From assembly GCA_020854975.1 (NCBI GenBank), contig JAHKLQ010000073.1:1-15311 (forward strand): a DNA stretch of 15,311 nucleotides, written 5' to 3'. Shown in pieces: positions 8,192-15,311 of the stretch (positions within the stretch are counted from its first letter, which is position 1; each line of letters opens with the position of its first letter). This DNA is from Methanobacterium sp. GTDB lineage: Archaea > Methanobacteriota > Methanobacteria > Methanobacteriales > Methanobacteriaceae. The translations under genes and the position numbers were made by a program. The notes beneath the pieces are model-generated. The model ran no database searches. It worked only from the letters and a program-made list of their open reading frames with translations, and was not told the origin of the DNA.

Positions 8192-9121
8192 TTATTCACT
8201 GGTTCGGCAAAGTATAATATCACAGCTTAAACCTGTTTTATTCTTTTTTACACACAGATTTTCATCTTCAATCACCACCAGATCACCTAAATTTAAGGGA
8301 TTTGGCTCTTCCATTTTCATGATAATGCTATCACCAGCATTGGCAAGAACATTCCAATCCATGTTCAATGCTTCCACACCGGGGGCAAGGATTACTTCAA
8401 CTTCGGTTCCATCCACTTTTTTCACTCTTCCCACTTCACCCTGGGTGATGATCCTGGTAGCCATTTGAATGTCTCGGGTTTTCTCCAGCATATCCTGTTT
8501 AAGTTTTTCACGCCATTTTCTCAGTTCCTCAACATCACTAATTAGGGTATTTCTAAGAAGTTCCATGGCCTGTTTATGGTCAAGTTGAGGATGGATAATG
8601 AAGATATCATACTGGGAGCTTACTGTAGGAGTGATCTTTGCCACATCTTCCATTACACTTTGGAATATTTTCCCCACTTCTTTCAGGCTTATTTTGGATT
8701 TCCAATGTTTTTTCAGACTTTTATTGGCAATTTCTTTGGTAAATTTATTCCCGAAAACCACAATTGAGCTTTTACCACTCTGCACCTTTTTAATATCTGA
8801 ACCTGAAAGTTCAACCTGATGATAACCATTGGTGGTTGCATATATTCTTTTACGCTTAGTTTCAGTGGTAGTGCGAAGTTTAACCTCACCCACCAGTACC
8901 TTACCAAGGTTACGAACTTTTTCACTTTCATCAGTGATTTTAAGGGCGATATCAAGTTCTCCAGCCTTTTGAAAGAGTTCTTCTGTGGTTTTAATCTTAC
9001 CCGAATATAACTCCTCTTCTAAAAGTTCTCTTTGGGTTTTATCTCCTAAAAAACCTATACTCCTTTTGTCACCAACCATTACACAGCCTTTACTTCCAAC
9101 ATAAGTCATAATAAGACTCAT
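8192..9121 (-). CDS. DUF2121 family protein, possible N-terminal-nucleophile hydrolase fold
   Basis: The 309-residue protein matches DUF2121 (COG4079), a family of unknown function found mainly in methanogens. ATG 9121 is supported by GGTGATC, a near-perfect Shine-Dalgarno, two bases upstream. The N-terminus [20 protein letters not shown] resembles the first strands of proteasome beta subunits. If the initiator Met is removed, Ser2 aligns with catalytic Thr1 and Asp18 with Asp17 at the same 16-residue distance. The middle (about 115-180) alternates strands and a helix. Residues 185-225 form a charged, probably coiled-coil helix. The last 85 residues look beta-rich ([28 protein letters not shown]), like a small barrel. 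There is no signal peptide or membrane helix. The nucleophile idea is inference; the family itself is uncharacterised. Confidence 0.85.
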   Translation of the reverse strand: MSLIMTYVGSKGCVMVGDKRSIGFLGDKTQRELLEEELYSGKIKTTEELFQKAGELDIALKITDESEKVRNLGKVLVGEVKLRTTTETKRKRIYATTNGYHQVELSGSDIKKVQSGKSSIVVFGNKFTKEIANKSLKKHWKSKISLKEVGKIFQSVMEDVAKITPTVSSQYDIFIIHPQLDHKQAMELLRNTLISDVEELRKWREKLKQDMLEKTRDIQMATRIITQGEVGRVKKVDGTEVEVILAPGVEALNMDWNVLANAGDSIIMKMEEPNPLNLGDLVVIEDENLCVKKNKTGLSCDIILCRTSE

Positions 9122-9450
9122 CAGATCACCAACTATACTTATTAATATACATAAAATTCACGGAACAAGCAATTTCATCATCATTTGAATAAGGTACTAT
9201 TAATTAGATATTTCTATTTTAAATAAAAATCCTTATACAAATCTTTTATCTTATTTATTTATCAATTTTTATAATATTCTCAATTTGTATCGTTTTTTTA
9301 TCTAAACAGATTTATCTAAACAGATTTATCTAAACATATCCTATGGTGTATGATTAACTTTAATAACTAAATAATTAGTATTTTTCCATGGTCCAGGTTA
9401 AAATAAGACTAAGGCTATATAAATGTTATTACCAACTTAGATTGTTATTT
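9122..9450. other. intergenic gap with a DUF2121 promoter and a tandem repeat
   Basis: This 329-base gap between two minus-strand genes is very AT-rich and shows no gene. It holds the DUF2121 promoter side (minus-strand TTTTATGTATATTAATAAG, about 9138-9157), a three-copy 14-bp repeat (9297-9338), and T/A-runs after the DUF362 stop that may end its transcript. Confidence 0.6.
9297..9338 (+). repeat. 14-bp tandem repeat, three copies
   Basis: TTTATCTAAACAGA is repeated at 9297-9310 and 9311-9324; the third copy, TTTATCTAAACATA (9325-9338), differs at one base. It lies between DUF362 and DUF2121. The copies are contiguous with no spacers, so this is not CRISPR. It may be a tandem regulatory site or simple slippage. 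Confidence 0.8.
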
Positions 9451-10365
9451 TCATTGGGTTTTAAGAATTCTTTCCAGATCAACTGCCCATTTCTGACTTT
9501 CATCATCAAGGGGAACCAGTTCGATCTTGTTTTCTGAAGAAACACCAACTCCCAGTTCTGCGGCCCTTTTGATCTGGGTTAATTCGAATATTTTACCCTG
9601 AGAAACATTCCTGGTAGTTCCATGATAACGGAGTATGGCCACTCCCACTGCATCAAGAGCAACCCTGTCTTTAGATGCTAAAATGAGTCCGGGTTCTACT
9701 ATGGTTCCGGTAGCAGGGCCACCATCAATAAATGCCTTCGTAGCATCCATCAAAAGTAGATCAACAGGATAATAATGGTTAATCTCAGCGATCATTGAAC
9801 GCTGGTAGGGTGAGATATGAAGTTCAGCCATGTAATCATAAAGACTTCCTGGCAACCTTTTAGAAACCAGACCCACAGAATTTTTAAGGGAAATCGTAAA
9901 ATGCCCTCCAAACCCATGGGTTTTGAGACAACAGGTTTGCACAACCTTATCTGCTTCACATAACAGGGATGGAAGGTAAAAACCTTTCAACCAGTGTGTT
10001 CCATTCCTTTCAATTTTTACCCAACTATCACGTTCTATTTCATCAAGAACCACTACCTCAAAGTCCATTTCTGAGGAGAGTTTAAACACTCCTCTTTTTT
10101 CCAGAACTTTCCGGGTGTTTCCCATACCACTACGTTCAAGTAAGGTTATCTTTCGAGTTCCAGCCCTTTTAAGGCAATCAATAAGACTTCGCAGTGTTTC
10201 AGGATGGGTTGATGCTGGGAATTGATCTGCACTGTTATAGTTTGCCTTCAAAGCCACTTTTTGTCCTGAAAAATTTTCCAGATCGAAAACTTTAAGAATT
10301 TCTTCAACTGCTGATGTTCTGTCCTTATTTTTAGTTATCAGCACTTTAGACTTATTATTTTTCAA
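9451..10365 (-). CDS. DUF362 family protein
   Basis: This 304-residue cytosolic protein is a stand-alone DUF362 domain, a widespread family without settled function that is often fused to ferredoxin-type domains; none is present here. Visible hallmarks are K40-x-N42 after strand VALK, the central CCLKTHGFGGHFTISLKN motif (145-162, with Lys148, His150 and Lys161-Asn162), DGGPATG (214-220) and ASKDRVALDAVG (230-241). Two adjacent cysteines, C145 and C146, are notable for a possible metal or redox role. The start is TTG at 10365, chosen because AGGAGGGGGG lies just upstream; no nearby ATG fits. It is monocistronic, separated from both neighbours by about 200-330 bases. Confidence 0.88.
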   Translation of the reverse strand: MKNNKSKVLITKNKDRTSAVEEILKVFDLENFSGQKVALKANYNSADQFPASTHPETLRSLIDCLKRAGTRKITLLERSGMGNTRKVLEKRGVFKLSSEMDFEVVVLDEIERDSWVKIERNGTHWLKGFYLPSLLCEADKVVQTCCLKTHGFGGHFTISLKNSVGLVSKRLPGSLYDYMAELHISPYQRSMIAEINHYYPVDLLLMDATKAFIDGGPATGTIVEPGLILASKDRVALDAVGVAILRYHGTTRNVSQGKIFELTQIKRAAELGVGVSSENKIELVPLDDESQKWAVDLERILKTQ

Positions 10366-10440
10366 CTTAAACCCCCCTCCTATTACCCCTAAATATTCAA
10401 TTGAATTAAAGAATGAATAAAAAAATTATAGAATATGAAC
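10366..10440 (-). promoter_or_regulatory. promoter and G-rich ribosome binding site of the DUF362 gene
   Basis: The minus strand carries TTCTATAATTTTTTT (about 10420-10434) as a likely TATA box and AGGAGGGGGG (10372-10381) as Shine-Dalgarno before the TTG start. Between them AATATTCAATTGAAT-type DNA includes a 12-bp palindrome, ATTCAATTGAAT (10394-10405), which may be a regulator site. Confidence 0.45.
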
Positions 10441-10559
10441 ACAGTTTAAACTAAAGAAATAATTAATTTTTAATTCTTAAATTTTTTTATAAGGTGACAA
10501 AGAACTTAGTTGATGTTTGTATTAGGCATAGACTGAATATTATAGTAAAAGGGGAATGT

Positions 10560-11441
10560 TTATTCCTCTTTTTTCATAAAAGGCACATTGAATTTGAAGA
10601 TACATGAATCTGAACCATCAGCGATGGTGGCTTTTTTTTCTACTTTACCTTCCATACCAGTCCAGTCAAAAGTTTGTTGCATTATAGCCTGACAGTTAAG
10701 ACAAAAAACCGGTTTTTTCTTTGCATCCTCGATCCAGGGACAGTTTAAGAATTTAAAAAGATGCACCGGGCCATTGGCTTCGATTTGGGTTTGAATACCG
10801 AAATCGGCTAAAAGATTAGCCACCCAATCAAGATATGCATTGTAAATACTTTTAAGATCAGTTAAATCCTGTTCTTCCACAATATCTCCCAGTTCTTGCT
10901 CGAAATGAGGTCTCATATCCTCTTCCAGGCGGGCAGCAAAGAGTTTAAGTATGGTGTTTCTGATCTCGGCCTCAGATTTATCTGTTGAAGTGGGCATGGA
11001 GTTGAAAATAAAGTCATAAAAATCAGCTAAAATCTGTTTTTTAACAGTTTCACTCTTTTTTTGATCTTCAGCATGTTTGTAAAGGGCCATTTCTATGTTA
11101 GCATTAAGTTCAGTCTTTTTAAATGGTTTGATGATATATCCGTATGGTTCGGTGGTACGGGCTCGTTCCAGAACTTCTTCATCTGAATAGGCGGTTAAGT
11201 AAATGACAGGGATGTCCAGTTGGTTTCTTATTTTGGCAGCGGCTTCTATACCATCCACATTCCCTTTTAAGACTATGTCCATTAAAATCAGGTCAGGTTT
11301 AGTTTTTAAAGCTGTTTGAACAGCATCTTCTCCTGTGTATGCAATATCCACTACTTGATGACCCAAATCTTCCAATTTTTGTTTAATGCCCATGGCAACA
11401 ATTGCTTCGTCTTCAACCACCAGTATCCTGGAATTTGTCAT
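10560..11441 (-). CDS. response regulator with a Cys-rich methanogen output domain
   Basis: The 293-residue protein opens with a CheY-like receiver (1-125): acidic residues E10/D11, phospho-acceptor D55 in LILMD, T83 and K105 in IIKPF. A helical linker leads to a C-terminal domain (about 135-293) with four cysteines: C234, C247, C250 and C280 (C-x12-C-x2-C-x29-C), the last in [10 protein letters not shown] believe this is the methanogen output domain MetOD1, described from response regulators of methanogens; the cysteines suggest metal or redox sensing. There is no DNA-binding motif. The start is ATG 11441, overlapping the upstream kinase stop by one base (TGATG), so translation is probably coupled; TTG 11444 is an alternative. 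It is the last gene of the signalling cluster. Confidence 0.9.
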   Translation of the reverse strand: MTNSRILVVEDEAIVAMGIKQKLEDLGHQVVDIAYTGEDAVQTALKTKPDLILMDIVLKGNVDGIEAAAKIRNQLDIPVIYLTAYSDEEVLERARTTEPYGYIIKPFKKTELNANIEMALYKHAEDQKKSETVKKQILADFYDFIFNSMPTSTDKSEAEIRNTILKLFAARLEEDMRPHFEQELGDIVEEQDLTDLKSIYNAYLDWVANLLADFGIQTQIEANGPVHLFKFLNCPWIEDAKKKPVFCLNCQAIMQQTFDWTGMEGKVEKKATIADGSDSCIFKFNVPFMKKEE

Positions 11442-13210
11442 CAAATCCGCTCCTTGTATTTAAGTTCCTCAAATTCAATTTTAAACTCTTTATTATCTTT
11501 ATCAAGAACCATTTCCCCGTCTAACTGAGATACTAAACTGCTTATAAGCTTCATTCCCAATGTATCAGTTTTATCAATGTCAAATCCCTTGGGGAATGCT
11601 TTCCCACTATCTTTAACTTTCAATAAGTACTTTCCAGCATTCTTTTCAGAAAGTTCCACATCAATTTCTCCTTTTCCCTCTGGAAATGCATGTTTCAGAG
11701 TGTTGGAGATAAGTTCATTGATAATAAGTCCACAGGGAATAGCAGTTTCAATACCCATTATAATATCTTTTATATTCAGTTTTATGTGGATATTTTCAGA
11801 ATTCACTCCATAAGAGTGGAAAAGATCATCTACCAGGTTTTTTACATAGTTAGCAAAGTTGATATTGGTTAAATCTTCAGATTGGTAAAGGTTTTCATGT
11901 ATCAAAGCTATGGATAATATTCGATTCTGGCTTTGACGGTAAAGGTCAATAACCTGCTCCTCCTCAATTTGAGAGGATTGAAGACTTAGAAGGGTGGATA
12001 TGATCTGTAAATTGTTTTTCACTCGATGATGAACTTCGCGTAACAACAGTTCTTTCTCCTTTAAAGATTTCATGATCCGATCTTCAGCAAGTTTACGCTC
12101 AGTTATGTCACGCCCCACACCCACAAATGCCTCTAACTCCCCTTCATCATCCATTATGGCCTTATCTGCCCAGGCAATCCAGCGCCATCCATTCATGGTA
12201 AGTAGACGATGCTCTAGGAAAACCACGTATGGGGGGCGATGTAATTTTTCCAAGGCCCGGTGAGTTTTTTTCTGATCTTCCTGGTGTACCAGTGGTAAAA
12301 AATTATTTCCCAGAATACTTTCTTCGGTACGGCCCAGTACTTCACAGTAGGATGGACTGGCGAAGAGAACCTTCCCTTCTGGATCAAATTTAACCACCAT
12401 ATCAGTCTGATTTTCAACTAAAAGTCGATATTTTTCTTCACTTTCTTTCAATGCATTTTCCATTCTTTTTTGTTCGCTAAGGTCCCGTCCAGTGCCGAAA
12501 ATGATATTTTTCCCACCAATTTCCACGGGTGTGATGGTTAATTCCAGGATCTTCAGTTCATCTTTGATTTTAAGGGGTAATTCCACTATACGTCCCACTG
12601 ACCAGTCCTCTATATGGATAGGGTCTGCTTCTGGTGAAATGTAGTGTTGTATTTTATCTTTAAGTAGTTCACCAGGTTCTGTTTCTAAAAAATCCAGTGC
12701 TGCTTCATTAAAATCTGTGAAATCACCGTCTTGATCAAATACCACTATTGGATTTTTGGTTTTCTCAAAGAGGGCTCTGTATTTTTTTTCACTCTCTAAA
12801 AGAGCTTCTTCAGCTAATTTTTTCTCCAAATGTTCTTGTGCTTCTTTTAAAGCTCGTTTAACAGCGTAACCTAATTTGGAAAGGTTATGTTTGAGGACGT
12901 AATCCGTAGCACCTTTTTTCAGCATTTCTACTGCGAATTCTTCCCCAATCTTCCCACTAACGAATATAAAGGGGGTGTTAGGGGAGTTTTCCATGGCAAT
13001 TTTAAGGGCGGAAACACCGTCAAACTGGGGTAAAGAGTGGTCAGCCAGTATAATGTGAGGCTGCCATTTGTCCACTTCTCTCCGGTAATCATCTTCTCGT
13101 TCAACCCGATGACTCTTAAAATCGAAACTTTCCCTTTTTAGTTCCCTTTCTATTAATTCTGCATCTAATGGAACGTCTTCCAGGATTAGAACTTTAATTT
13201 CTTCTTCCAT
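11441..13210 (-). CDS. hybrid sensor kinase REC-PAS-PAS-HisKA_2-HATPase
   Basis: This soluble 589-residue kinase starts with a receiver (1-120; E11, D12, phospho-acceptor D57, K107 in YVLKH). Two PAS sensor domains follow (about 140-245 and 256-372; the second ends in the classic [10 protein letters not shown]). A HisKA_2 dimerisation domain then carries [20 protein letters not shown] (392-411), with His395 the likely phospho-site, before a HATPase domain with N-box [15 protein letters not shown] (495-509). The G1 box reads DSGKAFP (534-540), lacking the second glycine usual in DxGxG, though many HisKA_2 kinases vary here. The receiver at the N-terminus suggests that it takes phosphate from an upstream kinase. 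It lies seven bases after the receiver gene and overlaps the next gene by one base. PAS ligand unknown. Confidence 0.93.
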   Translation of the reverse strand: MEEEIKVLILEDVPLDAELIERELKRESFDFKSHRVEREDDYRREVDKWQPHIILADHSLPQFDGVSALKIAMENSPNTPFIFVSGKIGEEFAVEMLKKGATDYVLKHNLSKLGYAVKRALKEAQEHLEKKLAEEALLESEKKYRALFEKTKNPIVVFDQDGDFTDFNEAALDFLETEPGELLKDKIQHYISPEADPIHIEDWSVGRIVELPLKIKDELKILELTITPVEIGGKNIIFGTGRDLSEQKRMENALKESEEKYRLLVENQTDMVVKFDPEGKVLFASPSYCEVLGRTEESILGNNFLPLVHQEDQKKTHRALEKLHRPPYVVFLEHRLLTMNGWRWIAWADKAIMDDEGELEAFVGVGRDITERKLAEDRIMKSLKEKELLLREVHHRVKNNLQIISTLLSLQSSQIEEEQVIDLYRQSQNRILSIALIHENLYQSEDLTNINFANYVKNLVDDLFHSYGVNSENIHIKLNIKDIIMGIETAIPCGLIINELISNTLKHAFPEGKGEIDVELSEKNAGKYLLKVKDSGKAFPKGFDIDKTDTLGMKLISSLVSQLDGEMVLDKDNKEFKIEFEELKYKERI

Positions 13211-13217
13211 AACATCA

Positions 13218-13655
13218 CTAAGGGGGATTGTTTATTAGCATCCAATAAAATCCAAGGGTAGATACCGCTTCTATAAAGTCATCGAATTCCACAGGTTTGC
13301 TGACGTAACTATTAACTCCTAACTTGTAGCTTTCCACTATGTCTCTATCCTCCTGGGAGGAGGTTAAAATAACTACGGGGATGCGGTTAGTTCGTTCATC
13401 TGCTTTGATCTTTTGCAGTACTTCCAAACCATCAACTTTAGGCATCCTCAAATCCAGCAATATAAGTTTGGGAATGTTTTCAAGATCTCTATTAGCGTAC
13501 TGGCCAGTGGCGAATATGAAATCAAGGGCTTCTGCTCCATCTTTTACCCATACCACTTGGTTGGCTAGGTTTTTCCTTTTAAGTGCTCGCATGGTGAGTT
13601 CAGCATCGGTAGGGTTATCTTCCACCAATAAAATATCTGCTTCTTCTAAATCCAT
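13218..13655 (-). CDS. single-domain response regulator (Rcp1-like receiver)
   Basis: The 145-residue protein is a lone receiver domain: acidic pair E12/D13, phospho-acceptor D68 in [14 protein letters not shown]98 in ILTSS and K120 in VSKPVEF. The long insert before D68 ([15 protein letters not shown]) marks the Rcp1-like group that partners bacteriophytochrome-type and PAS kinases. Lacking an output domain, it probably shuttles phosphate between the two kinases on either side. ATG 13655 is preferred over GTG 13661 because AAGGTG lies five bases before the ATG but would abut the GTG. The next gene starts seven bases after its TAG, so the two are co-transcribed. Confidence 0.93.
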   Translation of the reverse strand: MDLEEADILLVEDNPTDAELTMRALKRKNLANQVVWVKDGAEALDFIFATGQYANRDLENIPKLILLDLRMPKVDGLEVLQKIKADERTNRIPVVILTSSQEDRDIVESYKLGVNSYVSKPVEFDDFIEAVSTLGFYWMLINNPP

Positions 13656-13768
13656 TAACACACCTTCTGTTTTGTGAGTATTTGGATATTATTCCGTTAA
13701 AATTCTTTCAATATCCTTTATATCTGATTTTTTTTTCTTTTAAATTATTTTAAGCTTGATTTAGTCGT

Positions 13769-14674
13769 TTATTTTTTCTTTTTAGGTTTATCTTTAGGTA
13801 GAGTGAAAAAAATGGTTGCACCACCATCCACTTTTCCTTCGCCCCATACATGGCCCCCGTGGCGCCTTATAACTCTTTGAACTATGGAAAGACCAACACC
13901 GGTTCCTTCAAATTCTTCAGGACTGTGCAACCTCTGGAAAAGTCCGAAGAGTTTGTTAATGTATTTCATATCAAAACCGGCTCCATTATCCTGGACATAA
14001 TAAACAAATTCTTTACCCTCCTTTTTCCCACCTACCTCAATGATGGCAGGGTTTTTGTTACGGGTAAATTTTATGGCATTACCAATAAGGTTTTGAAATA
14101 CCTGGCCTAGCATGGCCCGGTCACCATAGGCATTGGGAAGATTTCCCACAGTGAATTCAATATTTCTTCCTTCCACATCTGTCTGGAATTCATCATAAAC
14201 ACTTTTTGCCAGGGCAGCCATGTCGAGTTCATTCATTTTCATTTCCTGTCGACTAGCACGGGATAAAAGGAGAATATCATCAATAAGATGTCCCATTTTA
14301 GCAGTGTTATCTCTCACAATATTTAGGAGTCTTATTCCCTCTTCATCCAGTTTGTCCTCATAATCTTCCACCAGTATACGTGAAAAACCATCAATAGCTC
14401 TTAATGGAACTCTCAAGTCATGTGATACTGAATAGGCGAAAGCTTCCAGCTCTTGATTTGCATCTTCAAGTTTATCAGTTTGTATTTTCAGTTTTTGGTT
14501 TAATTCATTAAGTTTTCGTATTTTTTCAAGTCTTTCAGCGAGAATAGCTACAAGAACCACCACAATAATAAGCATTAACAAACGAAAATAATCTTCATTT
14601 AGCGATGTGTTTAAAACATTGTACACGGGTTCTATTGCGTATAAAAAACTGGTTAACACGTGGGTAAAGACCAT
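13769..14674 (-). CDS. membrane-tethered sensor histidine kinase
   Basis: The 301-residue kinase has a short N-terminal part with one clear transmembrane helix (about 31-46, [15 protein letters not shown]) and perhaps a weak one before it. A coiled coil follows (about 47-78), then HisKA with [11 protein letters not shown] (81-91, phospho-acceptor H85) and HATPase_c with N-box [10 protein letters not shown] (195-204), DNGAG (229-233), the F-box LFGLFQRLH and GTGVGLSI (257-264). All catalytic motifs are intact. There is no extracellular or PAS sensor, so it may sense the membrane or be controlled by a partner. The C-terminus is lysine-rich. ATG 14674 follows AAAGGGGGTAACAT, a G-tract Shine-Dalgarno. 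It is the first gene of the signalling cluster. The 113 bases to the next gene contain no minus-strand T-run, so transcription may continue. Confidence 0.93.
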   Translation of the reverse strand: MVFTHVLTSFLYAIEPVYNVLNTSLNEDYFRLLMLIIVVVLVAILAERLEKIRKLNELNQKLKIQTDKLEDANQELEAFAYSVSHDLRVPLRAIDGFSRILVEDYEDKLDEEGIRLLNIVRDNTAKMGHLIDDILLLSRASRQEMKMNELDMAALAKSVYDEFQTDVEGRNIEFTVGNLPNAYGDRAMLGQVFQNLIGNAIKFTRNKNPAIIEVGGKKEGKEFVYYVQDNGAGFDMKYINKLFGLFQRLHSPEEFEGTGVGLSIVQRVIRRHGGHVWGEGKVDGGATIFFTLPKDKPKKKK

Positions 14675-14770
14675 ATGTTACCCCCTTTTTAGTAAATTGT
14701 TAAATGATTTATGTTCTTTAATATACATGTAATTTACCCCCTCTTCACAATATTATAAATATTTCACCCA
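14675..14770 (-). promoter_or_regulatory. promoter of the two-component cluster
   Basis: ATTTATAATA on the minus strand (plus 14751-14760), preceded by the purine-rich GTGAAAT, is a good TATA/BRE pair. Transcription would start near 14725, giving a leader of about 50 bases that ends in the GGGGG ribosome site. GGGGGT also occurs at about 14736-14741. Confidence 0.5.
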
Positions 14771-15061
14771 AGTTTGGGACAATTATCACATATTTACTGG
14801 TAATTTTCAGGAGGCAAAGACAAATAATCAATCCTGAAATTGTGATCTTAACAGATCATTTAATTTATGTATGTACTGTCTAATAAAAAATTGTTACTAT
14901 AATCTACCTAACCGATTCAAAGAAACTGGGATCTTAGTCAAAATGTGTTAAAAACAGCAGATAAGGTAATTATGGCATGTGGATATATTGATTATTGGGT
15001 ATATCAGAATATACTGAAAGGCATGTGAATATGTGAATATATTTTGGAATATACTGAAAAT

Positions 15062-15098
15062 ATAGGGGATATCTATAGATAGGGGATATCTGTAGATA
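15062..15098 (+). repeat. 17-bp tandem repeat with embedded palindrome
   Basis: ATAGGGGATATCTATAG (15062-15078) is followed by ATAGGGGATATCTGTAG (15079-15095), one mismatch apart. TATCTATAGATA (15070-15081), spanning the junction, is a perfect 12-bp palindrome. The repeat lies just past the uvrA terminator. Confidence 0.75.
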
Positions 15099-15121
15099 AA
15101 AAAAGAGAAATTAAAAAAAAA
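15097..15121 (-). terminator. T-run terminator of uvrA
   Basis: On the minus strand two T-runs, TTTTTTTTTAATTTCTC and TTTTTTTATC, come about 60-85 bases after the uvrA stop. This is a typical archaeal terminator. Confidence 0.65.
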
Positions 15122-15179
15122 TAAGAAGTGGGTGGGGGTATTGGTTTAATTTTCAGAGGGAGAGACTAGTTTAATTCAA

Positions 15180-15311
15180 TCAGCGATTTTGTGAGCTGGT
15201 TTTACCAAGTTCTTTTCCAGAAATTACATCCTGATTTAGGGGTCCTGGTTTTTGGTTTAAGGTTTCTTTTAAAAATTCACCAGTGTAAGAACCGCTTGCA
15301 GCAATCTCTTC
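15180..15311 (-). CDS. uvrA: excinuclease ABC subunit A, C-terminal end (partial)
   Basis: The minus strand is open from the window edge to TGA (15182-15180), giving the last 43 residues of a protein. [18 protein letters not shown] matches the conserved UvrA ending (EEVA...SYTGxxLK), after which homologues vary. UvrA is the ATP-dependent DNA damage-recognition subunit of nucleotide excision repair and works with UvrB and UvrC. About 95% of the gene lies outside the window, so its zinc and ATPase motifs cannot be checked. A clear T-run terminator follows, so it is not co-transcribed with the kinase cluster. Confidence 0.85.
   Translation of the reverse strand, partial: EEIAASGSYTGEFLKETLNQKPGPLNQDVISGKELGKTSSQNR

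Larger units (their letters stand above)
14771..15179. other. intergenic gap between uvrA and the kinase cluster
   Basis: No gene is visible. The right part (about 14990-15098) is crowded with short repeats: GAATATACTGAAA at 15007-15019 and 15047-15059, ATGTGAAT twice in tandem at 15023-15038, and a 17-bp tandem pair at 15062-15095. The left part is ordinary AT-rich DNA. The uvrA terminator occupies 15097-15121. Confidence 0.6.

Noticed and set aside
8085..8468. A 127-codon plus-strand frame over the end of the DUF2121 gene
   Set aside because: It is antisense to a well-supported gene and has no initiation signal.
9297..9338. A CRISPR array
   Set aside because: The 14-bp units are contiguous, with no unique spacers and no cas genes in the window.
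11442..11444. TTG 11444 as the start of the Cys-domain response regulator
   Set aside because: ATG 11441 follows immediately, gives the common TGATG overlap and keeps a usable GGAG site; TTG remains possible.
13656..13661. GTG 13661 as the start of the single-domain receiver
   Set aside because: The AAGGTG ribosome site would touch this codon; ATG 13655 has proper spacing.
15062..15098. A CRISPR or insertion-sequence end
   Set aside because: Only two contiguous 17-bp units occur, with no spacer, transposase or target-site duplication.

Overview
The window looks like chromosomal DNA of a methanogenic archaeon of the order Methanobacteriales, most likely a Methanobacterium-type organism. The DNA is AT-rich, with TATA-type (box A) promoters, T-run terminators and Shine-Dalgarno sites matching the archaeal AGGAGGTGATC core. 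The gene content agrees: a giant DUF11-repeat surface adhesin, a DUF2121 protein of the methanogen type, a response regulator with a cysteine-bearing methanogen-type output domain, HisKA_2/PAS kinases, and a tRNA-Thr without encoded CCA. No insertion sequence, integrase or CRISPR array was seen.

Layout. Bases 1-352 are a leader region holding hairpins, TATA boxes, a 17-bp tandem repeat and a G9 tract that serves as ribosome binding site. A 1354-residue secreted, membrane-anchored vWA/DUF11 adhesin-like protein follows (353-4417, +). After a 378-bp gap with a 9-bp inverted repeat and a possible gene relic come a GNAT acetyltransferase (4796-5326, +) and chorismate synthase aroC (5538-6629, +). 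From there everything is on the minus strand: a 58-residue cysteine-rich mini-protein (6729-6905), tRNA-Thr(CGT) (7049-7122), a metallo-beta-lactamase-fold hydrolase whose N-terminus is broken by an apparent one-base insertion (7211-8012), a DUF2121 protein (8192-9121), a DUF362 protein (9451-10365), a four-gene two-component cluster (10560-14674) and, at the right edge, the 3' end of uvrA (15180-15311).

How the genes may work together. The clearest unit is the two-component cluster. In transcription order it holds a membrane-tethered HisKA kinase, a single-domain receiver, a REC-PAS-PAS-HisKA_2 hybrid kinase and a REC protein with a Cys-rich C-terminal domain. None has a recognisable DNA-binding domain, so it looks like a phosphorelay whose output is the Cys-bearing domain. 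The other genes are independent housekeeping or surface genes with their own promoters.

The items most worth a second look are the G9 tract before the adhesin start, the unlisted Cys-rich mini-gene, the hydrolase frameshift, and the possible N-terminal-nucleophile arrangement of the DUF2121 protein.
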